The translations under genes were made by a program, and so were the position numbers. From Verrucomicrobiaceae bacterium (GTDB lineage Bacteria > Verrucomicrobiota > Verrucomicrobiia > Verrucomicrobiales > Akkermansiaceae), in NCBI GenBank assembly GCA_027485995.1, contig JAIXPW010000249.1:1-45307 (forward strand): DNA of 45,307 nt. Reading direction: 5' to 3'. Each line of letters starts with the position of its first letter. Positions within the stretch are counted from its first letter, which is position 1. Shown here piece after piece: positions 16,301 to 22,811 of the stretch. The notes beneath the pieces were generated by a model. That model had not been told where the DNA came from, did no database searches, and saw nothing but the letters and a program-made list of their open reading frames with translations.

Positions 16301-19209
16301 GTGCCATCGACATACACGCCACCCGAGACATCGATGACCGACCCGCTGCGGATGTCGGCACTGTAGGACTTGATGGTCACGGTGCCACCGGCCGTCACCA
16401 CCGATGGGGCGGGAGAAAAGCCATCGCGTGGGCGCTCATCCACGATGAGTCCGGCCGTGTCCAGCACCGCGCCCGAGCCGAGCGTGAAGATGCCGCGGGT
16501 CCCTGACGGATCGGGAGGCACCGGAACCCCCTCCGTTGCGGCGATCTCCGCAAGAAGCGCCGGAGAAAGGTTCTGCGTGCTGAAGGTCAGGCTTCCATCC
16601 GCCGCCTTGATCTTTCCGGATATGGAGATGTTTGCAGCTGTTAGATTCAACTTGCCACCCACGCCAAGATCGAGGGAGATATCTGAACCGATATCGATCA
16701 CACCATCCGGATTTCTCAGTGTCAGGTCCCCGAAGGCATCGGCCCCCACCAGTTCTAGCGAAAGCTGGACGTTTGAGATCCGCTCAGCGGCCACCGCCAC
16801 CGGGACGCCGAGGGCATCCACTGCGAAGTCGGGGACTTTGGGGAGGGTTGGCGTGGACGTGAAAGTGATCCTCGGTGCGCCGGGGAAGGTCTCCGAGGGC
16901 AGTCCGGCAAGGAGACGTTCCGAGGAGAAGTTCAGCGACAAGGAGGCGGCGCGCGGCGAGAGATCCCGCTGGTTCGGCCCCTTGAAGACCGATCCCTTGA
17001 GGCCTCCGTCCACGACAATGGCTCCGGAGGAGATCTGCAGGGTGCCACCTGCTCCACCCTGGGAGAATCCCTCCTGATATCTCATGCCGTTCTGGGGAAG
17101 CGGATTGAGATAAGTGAGACTTGTTCCCCACTTGTTGCTGGTGGTCGTGGTCGATGCACCAAAGATTCCGTCATACACCCGGTCCGGCGTGGCATCCGCC
17201 AATTCGAAGATCTGTCCGTCCGCCACGACGCGTGAGGTCTTCACGGCTCCGCCCGCGTAGTTCACCCAACCGCCGGAGACTTCGATGGTGGCTCCATCCC
17301 GGATGACCACGGCCTCGCCGGAGTTCAGCTTCACCGTTCCGCCAGCGGTGGTGAGTTCACCGACGGTCCGTTGCACCAGATTCGCATATCCGGAAACATC
17401 GGCCAGCGGGGTGCCGATCCAGGTCCGGCCCTCGAAGGTCCCGGTCTTCGTGATGTCCACGTAGAGGGTCGCACCGCGCAGGGGCCCGTTGCGCAGCAGC
17501 GGCGAGTTCGCAAGCTCGGTGCCGCGCAGCTGGACCTCGACGATGTTCGACGCCACGGACGACTCCACGTCCTTCGATCCGGAAACATCGATCAATGATC
17601 CGCCGTCGAGATCGATTCGTCCTCCGGAGCGGAAGAACAGATACTGGGGTGGACTGGAAGTGGTGGTCGAGGGCTGGGTCAGCCAGGTGCCGACGTTGAC
17701 CGTCACGTTCGCGTTCGGAGCATAAAGCAGCGAGTTGTTGTCAAAGTGGACCCGCTGGCCGGTGGCGTTGATCTGGGACGACAGCGCCAGTTGGCTGCCC
17801 ACGACCTTTTCCTTGCTGGAGAGCTCGGGAAGAATCCGGGTCACGCTGTTGGATCCGAAGGTGATCGTGCCGGTTTCCCGATTCAGGAAGGAGGGCCCGA
17901 AAGAGCTATCGGCAGCCTTGTAGGCGATGTTTCCGATGGCTCCGTAGTTGGCGATGAAGTCGATCCGGCCGTTGAGCGAAACCGAGGTGGTGCTGGTGAT
18001 CGCGCCGAGCTGGTTGAGCGTCTTTCCGGCGAGCATGATGTTCGCACGCGGTGAGTCGATCAGGCCGGAATTGGTCGCGGTTCCCGCATACGGGGAAAGC
18101 GTCGAAAGCGGATCCACCACGGCACCGATGTAGGTGTCGAGGCCGCGCAGCGAGGGATCGCTGGAGCTGTGCGCGTCAAAGGCCACCTGGAGGCCGGCCG
18201 CGAGGATGGTCTGCCCGTCGGGAGTCGAAATCGTGCCGCCGTTATTGACATTCGGGCCGATGAGCGCGATCCGCCCACCCACTTTCTCGGCAGTGGTCGG
18301 AGCATTGAGCTGGGCTCCCGCCTGGACGGTGACATCGCCGATCTTCGTCGCGGGACTGACGCCGGGATCGAAGGCTGGCGTGCCGTTCGCACCGGCTGTT
18401 AGAGCGATTGCGGAGAAGAGGAACTGCTGGTCGGGATTGTTGAGCAGGCCGCGCTCGATCAGGTTGTCGTTGATCGGCAGCGACGACGCCACGAGCGTGC
18501 GCGTGTTGACCTTCGACGATCCACCGAAGAGGATGCCGTTGCGGTTGATGATGTAAACCTGTCCGGGCGATGAGATCGTGCCGAGAATCTGGGTGGGGTT
18601 GGTGCTGGGGTCGTTGACCTTGTTGAAGGCGATCCACTGGCCGACGTTCGAACCGCCGGCGCTTTGGTCGAACTTGAGGTCGGTGTTCTTGCCGACGTTC
18701 AAGGTTTCCCAGTTGAGGATCGCCTGCTGGGCGGTTTGCTTGACGGTGACCTCGACGCGGCCAGTGCCGGTGTTGGTGGTCTGCGTGGGTCCATTGGCAC
18801 CGACCCAGAGGGAGGGTGTCGTTGAAACCCGGGAGTCCACCTTCAATCCTCCGGTCGCCAGGCCATCGGGCACGTCGGGAAGCACCTGCGAGGGCTGGTT
18901 CGGATTCTGGCCGAGGTTGTTGGCACCGGAGGTCGCCAGGCTCCTCGCCGCCGCCTGCATCGCCTGGACCGCTTGAACCGCCTGCGTGGTGCGGGCGAGG
19001 CTGTCGTTGGTCCGACCGGCATTCGGAGTGACCGGCGGCGGGGTGTTCAGGCCCGACCTCGTTCCCGGGGTGACGGCACCGGCATTCCCTCCTCGAAGGA
19101 TGTCCCCGGCATTGACCACGATGGTGGTGGCCAGCGTGCAGATCACGCTCGTGTGCAGGGCGTGGATGCGCAGGAAGCGGCGCGACAAGACGAGGCGGCG
19201 GGGTTTCAT
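7333..19209 (-). CDS. Giant filamentous-haemagglutinin-like exoprotein (TpsA)
   Basis: A 3958-residue two-partner secretion exoprotein. It has an extended Arg-rich signal peptide (residues 1-34), a linker with a Gln/Ala/Val heptad-like stretch (~72-92), and the TPS/haemagglutination domain at ~125-330 with NRNGILFGG at 222-230, the NPNGI-type motif recognised during secretion. A very long beta-helix region follows, rich in 'GGxVxLxAGxxI.ISG' turns, with a tandem duplication near 10.75-11.34 kb. The C-terminal quarter resembles the DUF3739 filamentous-haemagglutinin family, with repeated 'ILAGRDLRDIS' elements. The chain ends with 'ITVEVLGYGG' and an acidic/Lys tail (SSDEEEDKEDKKELN). The ATG overlaps the preceding coiled-coil gene by 4 bases. 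Its TpsB partner is the first gene of the same operon. It is probably an adhesin or surface fibre. Confidence 0.93.
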   Translation of the reverse strand: MKPRRLVLSRRFLRIHALHTSVICTLATTIVVNAGDILRGGNAGAVTPGTRSGLNTPPPVTPNAGRTNDSLARTTQAVQAVQAMQAAARSLATSGANNLGQNPNQPSQVLPDVPDGLATGGLKVDSRVSTTPSLWVGANGPTQTTNTGTGRVEVTVKQTAQQAILNWETLNVGKNTDLKFDQSAGGSNVGQWIAFNKVNDPSTNPTQILGTISSPGQVYIINRNGILFGGSSKVNTRTLVASSLPINDNLIERGLLNNPDQQFLFSAIALTAGANGTPAFDPGVSPATKIGDVTVQAGAQLNAPTTAEKVGGRIALIGPNVNNGGTISTPDGQTILAAGLQVAFDAHSSSDPSLRGLDTYIGAVVDPLSTLSPYAGTATNSGLIDSPRANIMLAGKTLNQLGAITSTTSVSLNGRIDFIANYGAIGNIAYKAADSSFGPSFLNRETGTITFGSNSVTRILPELSSKEKVVGSQLALSSQINATGQRVHFDNNSLLYAPNANVTVNVGTWLTQPSTTTSSPPQYLFFRSGGRIDLDGGSLIDVSGSKDVESSVASNIVEVQLRGTELANSPLLRNGPLRGATLYVDITKTGTFEGRTWIGTPLADVSGYANLVQRTVGELTTAGGTVKLNSGEAVVIRDGATIEVSGGWVNYAGGAVKTSRVVADGQIFELADATPDRVYDGIFGASTTTTSNKWGTSLTYLNPLPQNGMRYQEGFSQGGAGGTLQISSGAIVVDGGLKGSVFKGPNQRDLSPRAASLSLNFSSERLLAGLPSETFPGAPRITFTSTPTLPKVPDFAVDALGVPVAVAAERISNVQLSLELVGADAFGDLTLRNPDGVIDIGSDISLDLGVGGKLNLTAANISISGKIKAADGSLTFSTQNLSPALLAEIAATEGVPVPPDPSGTRGIFTLGSGAVLDTAGLIVDERPRDGFSPAPSVVTAGGTVTIKSYSADIRSGSVIDVSGGVYVDGTGRVRYGNAGSISLQVGRDPSAGSLVGGSLKLSGQLRGFSGAIGGSLAIQSMRMRIGGTAPTDGSFWLQPEFFDQGGFTKFNLSGIGAIEAGTGKTLLGLTIAANTVIAPRLVNLFAAGATSGDPISLSQVVKPEGLRSPLSLTFSGLADTDYFSDLRARGDVFVGTGARIDARTLGTIALTGSTVELHGTLQAAGGSIRVSGANRLPSLNQDPPAAFTTVVLGSDSRIDASGKTFLVPEPYGRRRGAVLDGGSVLVSGNIIAESGSVIDVSGASGTLDLQAGETGDSLEAIQQSTSGITSTPYTISGTPTLVQSDGGTITLAGGEMLWMDSTLRGRSGGATASGGSLIVSSGAFFPNGTLSTPLDPTLIIKASGPVLPTGYSNQIGATMPNDGSTVRGGGRFAVDRFTSGGFANLDLGGTLSFSGPVSIKASGRITAGTSPVLLADSTVSLEASHIALGTAFQKPMTPEELAVFRLSEINGTQFYMPPTTGSSTLTVSASLIDVGYLSLQGFSKADLIADNGDIRGSGAFEVAGDIRLKAGQVYAPSSLDFTIAAFDYQQGAVSRKGSVTIEASGTRSLPLSAGSSLNIYGSIIHQNGVLRAPFGKIQLGWDGTGTAPRDTQLSNLDFAKTTELVLGSRSVTSVSAIDPLTGKGVVVPYGISLNGGNWLDPRGIDITSGGVPQKSVKLSAESVITESGASIDIRGGGDLLAYRWVNGLGGTDDLLASSGSFAILPGYGAKLAPHAPFNDSLGSTAGYVNGSLRIGEQVRLDGGGGLPAGVYTLLPARYALLPGAYLLTPQSGTAVGSVPKPDGSSVISGYRFNGLDGSLTLPSLSTRFELAPSTTITARAEYTKLLANSFLTRTGGYRLPGDSGQLVLAATRAMALSGDVSSSAATGFRGGMIDVSSPVDILISRNGSSAPTGTLVLDPTLLSSFGAESLLIGGTRSADAAGTLVSVATGSLTLDNSGSPLTGPEVILVAKNNLVLKSGAELKQTGRLGDSAETLVIGSTTTAGSGNSALVRVSSDPAASVLRRGVTPGGSTSLLTGAGASIQGTSVLLDSTALNSLDPTASLQTDALSLGSGRISLSLDPLVIPGADAGLILSRSSIAGLSAARSLSLKSYSSIDLLGAGSIGGVTPAGAPLVESLALRAAEIRGIGVGGGEVAFNARNILLDNQTGGTAGVASLSNAGSLAFRAETIQLGQGALAIKGFAGTLLDASKELVTVASGSFSVSGNLALDTPVAFASKSVSHSLTAAGSLSMTGDGSRPGTLSSAGLGSSLSLTGASLQISSRIVLPSGQINLRATTGDVRIDGSLESSGISRLFKDQTRFTDGGRISIKSDPGNVLLSSTGLVDVSAQTASGNAGSVEVSAIQGSVSLLGQLNGKGGNAGTSGSFSLDVGTLANTLAFDQKLDLASFTESRSLRVRRGAVTLDSAASAHHYSLTTDAGSITMTGRINASGVRGGQVRLVASDGLVLASGSVIDASASDFDAAGKGGRVTLEALGGNLGSLAIRQGSLIDLGVDSSNASSESLGKFQGILHLRAPRNAANNDLAVEPINSTITGASAILVEGFRTFDLADFGGLITVGVQNLILNSGQEFLGTGGATTSNYTTLFNRLTSSNTSIASNLILSPGVEVTNSAIATPLAFNLNAVNSTLVVPNSGGSVSFPSGTPGTSRIRTSSTAILTSPSGVVSTVASNTNIAIQAGSILTLQNGGTITYATGSGAIGVSLPSGTSYTTGASGTTGTVTVKGSVVSLNTATSSSVTLTAGTVVTLPNGTPGNNAIRATSAGSITAPTGTVTNFNPGTNVTVTAGSFLRLSNAGTVTFFSGTGGAFQVALSTGSLTTGGPVTVTPPTPDLTLGTPTSSSSADWNLALARFGPSSSAGFLTVRTPGNILLNNSISDGFTNGGYNSALLARNSLLKSHAQSWSIRLVAGADLTSADNRKVIDFSALRPDSGSVRLGRNGFAASVTGGANALTSTPISPASSGQLYQVIRTGSGDIDVLAGRDVQLLNQFASVYTAGTLVADPTLGGEFETPRPNLSGTSVGALGAIQQATPAPVQYTTAGGNVSVAAGNDIIHLTRNAVGELIADSSRQMPVNWLYRRSHVDPQTGAFGLSRYGEFASTTWWVDFTNFFEGVGTLGGGNVALTAGRDVTNVDAVAPTNARMPKGAPDASGLVELGGGDVTVTSGRNIDGGVYYVERGKGVLNAGGSITTNATRSPSLGILTTPSVVLDPSTWLATTLFVGKSSFKVSAAENVLLGPVANPFLLPQGYNNTFWYKTWFSTYSDQSAVSISSLGGAVTLRQGTTISAGSIVSVQPSLQAWFQNQLRLSTNPQSASFFQPWLRLTESQVTPFAASFGLMPGTLKATSFSGGISLVGDITLSPSKTGTLELLSASSINGFQISGIATSGSTSNFAWTPSSLNLSDADPSAIPSLANPFSYQSIVGTNSASAANTTTLGFFSSLESLFAETGSTDGTSQSKQRLHTAGLLHSGDTQPVRIYSDVDVTGLELFSAKSSRILAGRDLRDISFYLQNVGSGDLSVVSAGRDLIAYDVGTADRVSAQSDGNVTSTSGGPLSGDIQISGPGTLQVFAGRNLDLGIGGNNADGTGTGITSIGNGRNPYLPFEGADIIAAAGIGDARSLEASKADFPSFITKFVKDRDGTRHLRELGLSQADFDALSSERQRELALQVFYLVLRDTGRNHSKPESPGFGNYDEGKLAIATLFPETEGRVNWSGDINTRARDIRTRNGGDISLFAPGGSLTLATTVIGNPLTPPGIVTEAGGNINVFTNLNVDLGISRIFTLKGGDEIIWSSKGNIAAGSSSKTVQSAPPTRVLIDPTSADVKTDLAGLATGGGIGVLASVDGVEPSDVDLIAPVGTIDAGDAGIRVSGNLNISAAAVINAGNISVGGSSTGATAPTVSAPSLGALTSTANSVVPAGAGAPSPAGKNDESSQATGEMPSIITVEVLGYGGSSDEEEDKEDKKELN
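10750..11340 (-). repeat. Tandem ~110-residue duplication inside tpsA
   Basis: Two neighbouring protein units have the same layout: 'GTPGTSRIRT...ILTSPSGVVS...AGSILTLQNGGTITYATGSG' and 'GTPGNNAIRA...SITAPTGTVT...AGSFLRLSNAGTVTFFSGTG'. The spacing is about 330 bp. The units have diverged, so this is an old coding duplication and not a recent DNA repeat. Borders are approximate. Confidence 0.65.
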
Positions 19210-19850
19210 GGCTTGGCATTTTGGGCAGGCTCCGGCTTGATACGGGAGTCCTCGAGCTTGTCCCGCGAATCCTGAACGTAGGTTTCAAGTCGGGCACGGG
19301 TGACGCCGGTGAAGGGCTCACGGGCGGCGAGGGCCTCGCCGACCCCGAATTTTTCGTAGCGGGTCAGGATTTCATTTCCGAGTTTGAAGAGGGCGAGATT
19401 GTTCGTCTTGTGATCGCGGATCTTCGCCTTCAGCACCGAGTTCTCATCGGCAAGTTTCACGCGCTCAGCCTCCTTGGCACGGGCCACCTCGACCGCCTTG
19501 GCATAGCCGGCCTTCCACTTGTAGAGGGTTTCGTTGAGCCGGGTCAGCTGGGCATCGAGACTGGTCGCACGGGTGGTGAGGTCGTTGATCGACCTCTTCG
19601 ACTCCTCCTGGTCGCGGGCGGCGTTCTTGGTGAGCAACTCGACCTTGGCGGTGAGTTCCTTGATCCTGGCCTCCGAGGCCAACTGGGCTGCCTGCAGAGT
19701 GGCGCGCTCTGTCTGCTCGTTGCGGAGTTGGAGCATCGTGTTCTTCAGGGATTCGCGGAGCTTTGCCTCGACCGCACCGGCTTCCTCGGGGGCGGAGAAC
19801 GCCGGGGAAACAAGGGCCAGGGTCAACAGCGGCAGGAGAAATGATTTCAT
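19206..19850 (-). CDS. Periplasmic coiled-coil protein coupled to TpsA
   Basis: A 214-residue protein with a clean signal peptide (MKSFLLPLLTLALVSPAFSA/PEE). It then forms an almost unbroken coiled coil at ~25-150, rich in Gln/Glu/Lys/Arg with regular Leu spacing. A short C-terminal segment, 'LGNEILTRYEKFGVGEALAAREPF', follows. I do not recognise a named family with certainty. It sits directly before tpsA with a 4-base ATGA overlap, so the two are made together. Because the first Ton operon also encodes a secreted coiled-coil protein (DUF3450, 1004-1783), it may be a motor accessory. The alternative is a periplasmic holdase that keeps the giant TpsA unfolded. Both roles are inferences. Confidence 0.75.
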   Translation of the reverse strand: MKSFLLPLLTLALVSPAFSAPEEAGAVEAKLRESLKNTMLQLRNEQTERATLQAAQLASEARIKELTAKVELLTKNAARDQEESKRSINDLTTRATSLDAQLTRLNETLYKWKAGYAKAVEVARAKEAERVKLADENSVLKAKIRDHKTNNLALFKLGNEILTRYEKFGVGEALAAREPFTGVTRARLETYVQDSRDKLEDSRIKPEPAQNAKP

Positions 19851-19861
19851 GGGAATATCTG

Positions 19862-21697
19862 TTAGAACTTGGCGTTGAGATCGAACTGAAGGATGTCGCT
19901 CTTGAGGGTCGGCCCGGCGATCTGGTTGGCGCTCATCCAGCGCACCCCGAGGCGAACGGACTGGGAGAAGGCCATCGTGGCCCCGAGCGTGAAGCCCTTG
20001 AGGTTGGTGCCGCCGCCACCGAAGACGGACTCGGTGAAGCCATCGACCACCGCATCGGACTCGACGAAGCGGTATCCGAGAAAGGTCGTCCAGTCGCCGA
20101 ACTGGTCCAGTGACGCATCGCCGACCTGAAGGTTCACGAACCAGGCGGTGTCTCCGCCCTCATACACTCCGGGAGCTCCGGCGCCACGGTTGTTGACCGC
20201 ATTCCTTGAGAGTGCGGATTCGTCGAAGGCGAGGTTCTTGATGAAATCCCCGACCAGCGAGACGCGCACCGGCTCGTATCCGTCGTAGTCGAGACGCCCG
20301 GTCACCGCCAGATCCCGGAACGGTGTGGCGAGTCCGTAGTACTGATATTGGAGGGTGGTGCCGAAGCCGTTCGCCGCCGTCGGCGTGATGTTGCGCAGCG
20401 CCATGTAGGTGTTGCCACGTTGGGCAAATGCGGGCCGGGTCCAGTCGGTGCTGCCGGCATCCAGGGGATTGAGCGGCACAAAGGGATCCGAGAGCCTGCC
20501 TTCGATGTTCTGGAAGTCATAGTAGGCGACGGCCAGCTTTGCGGTGAGGTCATCCTGGATCTTCCAGTCGATGCCGATCTGCGCGCCGTAGAGCCACTTG
20601 TCCGAGGTCTCCACCTGCTTGCCGGATTGGGTGGAGGACAGGTTGTAGTTCGGGTTGAAGACCGGGAAGGCACCGAGGGTGACGAAGGACTTGATCGTAT
20701 CGGTCACTTCAAATTTTCCCTTCAGCGCGAAGCCGTCATGACCGACGTCCTCGTCCCACATGACCTCGGAGGAGAAGAACGGATTGTCAAAACGACCGAC
20801 GAAGGCGGAGAAATCGGAGTAGGGCCTGTCGCCGAAATCATAGCGGAGGAACGCGCGGTCGAGCCAGATGGCATACTTCGCGAAGCCCGGCCCCTGGCCA
20901 AGGGTCTGGTTGGTGGAAATGGGGCGGTTGTCATCGCCTGTGGCAAGCCGGAAGCCAGCAGTGAAGCTGTCTCTCAGATCGATCTCAGCCCCGAGGCGGA
21001 AGCGGATCCGGAGTCGGTCGCGGTCCTCGTTGACGTTGTACTGCGGCGAAAACAGCGTGCCGGCGACGTCGAAGGGCAGGTCGCTGTTGATCGCGTTGAA
21101 GTTCGGGAAAGCTCCGACGGCATTTCCTTCCGGAAAGGTCGTGGCCTCCTGCCGAAGACGGAAGTCGCCATAGAGCTTCATACGCTGGGCCCAGGTGGGC
21201 AGCGGGCTGGCCTTGCCGAATTTCCCGGCCCGGGCCTCGGCCAGCACGTCGGCCTTGATCTCGTCGCGGATCTGCGTCTTCACAGTTTCCGGCACGTAGT
21301 TGACGCTGACGGATTCGTCAGTGACCGGTTGGGCGAGTTCCTGGGCGACGGCGGCCTGCACTTCCGCCTGCTGCTGGGCGCGTGCGGTGGCGGCATCAGA
21401 CTCGGCACCCTTGATGAGTTCGGCCGCTTCCTCTTTCGAAAGCACGCCCTTCTGCACCAGGCGATTGATCAGGTTGAGCGTGACGTTCTGGGTGGGCGTT
21501 GGCGCAGCGGGCGTCTCTGGCGCGGGCAGCGGAAGAACCGTGTCGGCTGGCAGCGCGTCCAGGGCTGGAAGTTGGTTGGCAGGTGGAACAAGCTCGGGAG
21601 CGGCTTGTTCCTCCGCCGCGACTAGCGGACGGACGCCCCCCAGCAAGGCGAGCATGGGGACAAGGCGGCGGAGATGAAGAGGATCGAACTGAAGCAT
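19862..21697 (-). CDS. Porin_5-type putative outer-membrane porin
   Basis: A 611-residue protein. ATG 21697 (MLQFDPLHLRRLVPM) was chosen because it begins a signal peptide, and the longer open frame would overlap the upstream tonB. The mature N-terminus is Pro/Ala-rich. A helical segment follows ('INRLVQKGVLSKEEAAELIKGAESD', then a Gln/Ala-rich coil), which matches the 'putative porin' (PF16930-like) family. A long beta-barrel part includes 'WAQRMKLYGDFRLRQEAT' and 'RLRIRFRLGAEIDL', and the chain ends in 'DLNAKF' with terminal Phe. It lies between tonB (16 bases) and the coiled-coil gene (11 bases). The periplasmic Pro-rich tail could contact TonB, but no TonB box or plug was recognised. Confidence 0.85.
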   Translation of the reverse strand: MLQFDPLHLRRLVPMLALLGGVRPLVAAEEQAAPELVPPANQLPALDALPADTVLPLPAPETPAAPTPTQNVTLNLINRLVQKGVLSKEEAAELIKGAESDAATARAQQQAEVQAAVAQELAQPVTDESVSVNYVPETVKTQIRDEIKADVLAEARAGKFGKASPLPTWAQRMKLYGDFRLRQEATTFPEGNAVGAFPNFNAINSDLPFDVAGTLFSPQYNVNEDRDRLRIRFRLGAEIDLRDSFTAGFRLATGDDNRPISTNQTLGQGPGFAKYAIWLDRAFLRYDFGDRPYSDFSAFVGRFDNPFFSSEVMWDEDVGHDGFALKGKFEVTDTIKSFVTLGAFPVFNPNYNLSSTQSGKQVETSDKWLYGAQIGIDWKIQDDLTAKLAVAYYDFQNIEGRLSDPFVPLNPLDAGSTDWTRPAFAQRGNTYMALRNITPTAANGFGTTLQYQYYGLATPFRDLAVTGRLDYDGYEPVRVSLVGDFIKNLAFDESALSRNAVNNRGAGAPGVYEGGDTAWFVNLQVGDASLDQFGDWTTFLGYRFVESDAVVDGFTESVFGGGGTNLKGFTLGATMAFSQSVRLGVRWMSANQIAGPTLKSDILQFDLNAKF

Positions 21698-21713
21698 GAG
21701 GGTGGTGGTGGGA

Positions 21714-22376
21714 TCAGTTTGCCTTGCGGGCATTGAGACGGAGCTGGATGGGCATGGGCATGCCCTGTGGGGGCGCTTCCCGAAGTTGGAGGCCGGTGAG
21801 GATTTCGTTCTGGATCGTCTGGTCGAGGGCGGGATCACCTGAGGTGCCGATCAGCCTGGCGCGGGTGACACGACCGGTGGAATCCGCCCAGATCGCGACG
21901 CGGATGGAAAAGCGGGCGCTGCGGGTACGGGCGTTTGATTGAAGGGCGGTGGCGATGACCGACTGCACCTGGCCCGCATACCAGCCAAAGCGGCTGCGGT
22001 TCTGGTTGGAGCCGTTGCCGGTTCCGGTGCCGCCTCGTCCGGTACCCGAAGGCCCGTAGCCGCCGGGGCCATCTCCAGCCGCCAGACCGAGATCAGGAGG
22101 GCTGTCCGCCGGGGCTTCCGGCGTCTTCTCGGGCGGGGCTTCCACCGGATTGGTCTCTTCCACGAACTCCTCCTTCTTCTCCTCCTGCGGTGGAGGATCC
22201 GGCTGCGGAGGCGGAGGGGGCGGAGGCTGTGGAGGAGGCACCACCAGATCGATGCTGACCGTTTTTTCCTGGGGCTTCCGCTTCTCTGACTTGCCGCACG
22301 AAACCACACCGCCGAGCGCGATCACGAGAATCAGCGCGGAGTTGAGTCGGAAGATGGAGTTATGATGAGGTTTCAT
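21714..22376 (-). CDS. TonB-like energy transducer with a lipobox
   Basis: A 220-residue protein. The N-terminal hydrophobic segment (~11-26) ends in VVSC with Cys27, which fits a lipoprotein signal peptidase II site. The usual TonB instead keeps an uncleaved membrane helix. Lys-rich residues come next, then a Pro-rich spacer ('PPPQPPPPPPPQPDPPP') and a Glu/Pro region. After a Gly-rich linker comes a TonB/TolA-like C-terminal domain (~130-220) with 'FSIRVAIWADSTGRVTRARLIGTSGDPALD'. Position after exbD supports a TonB role. If it is lipidated, the anchor would be acyl chains and contact with ExbB/ExbD would differ from the standard model. If it is not cleaved, it is a normal TonB with a Cys in its helix. 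Confidence 0.85.
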   Translation of the reverse strand: MKPHHNSIFRLNSALILVIALGGVVSCGKSEKRKPQEKTVSIDLVVPPPQPPPPPPPQPDPPPQEEKKEEFVEETNPVEAPPEKTPEAPADSPPDLGLAAGDGPGGYGPSGTGRGGTGTGNGSNQNRSRFGWYAGQVQSVIATALQSNARTRSARFSIRVAIWADSTGRVTRARLIGTSGDPALDQTIQNEILTGLQLREAPPQGMPMPIQLRLNARKAN

Positions 22377-22395
22377 CAGCAGTTAAGGGTTATTC

Positions 22396-22803
22396 CTACT
22401 TGCGAGGCTGGGTCGCGAGGCCGATCTGGGTGATGCCGACACGACCAAGCACATCGAGCACATCCATGATGCCCTGGTACTGGGACCCGCGGTCGCCCCG
22501 CACCACAACCGGCAGTTCGGGCGTGGCCGCCTTGAGCTGGCTGAGCTTGCTTTCGAGTTCTGAAATCGTGACCGGCGTGGTGTTGAGGCGGATCTTGCCT
22601 TCGTTGTCGATGGTGATGGCCTGGGTCTTCGGGGCATCGAGCTTCGAGCTGGCCGGCTTCGAGCTGGCGCGTGGAAGATCGACCTTCACGCCCTGCACTC
22701 CGGCGGTGGTCATGATGATGAAGATCAACAGCAGCACGAGGTAGAGATCCACCATCGGCGTGACATTGATATCATCGTAGCTTTTGTCGTCAGCGGAGGC
22801 CAT
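22396..22803 (-). CDS. exbD: ExbD/TolR family protein, second copy
   Basis: A 135-residue protein nearly identical in its N-terminal half to the ExbD at 3373-3774 (INVTPMVDLYLVLLLIFII with Asp19). The remainder is similar, with a Ser/Lys-rich insert near residue 50. The periplasmic domain has 'VVVRGDRGSQYQGIMDVLDVLGRVGI'. The spacing is 8 bases from the ExbB fusion gene and 19 bases to tonB. It should form the stator with the ExbB core encoded just upstream. The high similarity to the other copy points to duplication of an exbB-exbD pair, and cross-assembly of the two motors is possible. Confidence 0.93.
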   Translation of the reverse strand: MASADDKSYDDINVTPMVDLYLVLLLIFIIMTTAGVQGVKVDLPRASSKPASSKLDAPKTQAITIDNEGKIRLNTTPVTISELESKLSQLKAATPELPVVVRGDRGSQYQGIMDVLDVLGRVGITQIGLATQPRK

Positions 22804-22811
22804 GGCAGGAT

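Noticed and set aside
7406..18976. Many plus-strand open frames of 60-250 codons opposite tpsA
   Set aside because: They are shadows of the repetitive, GC-rich tpsA codons, with no signal, motif or start context.
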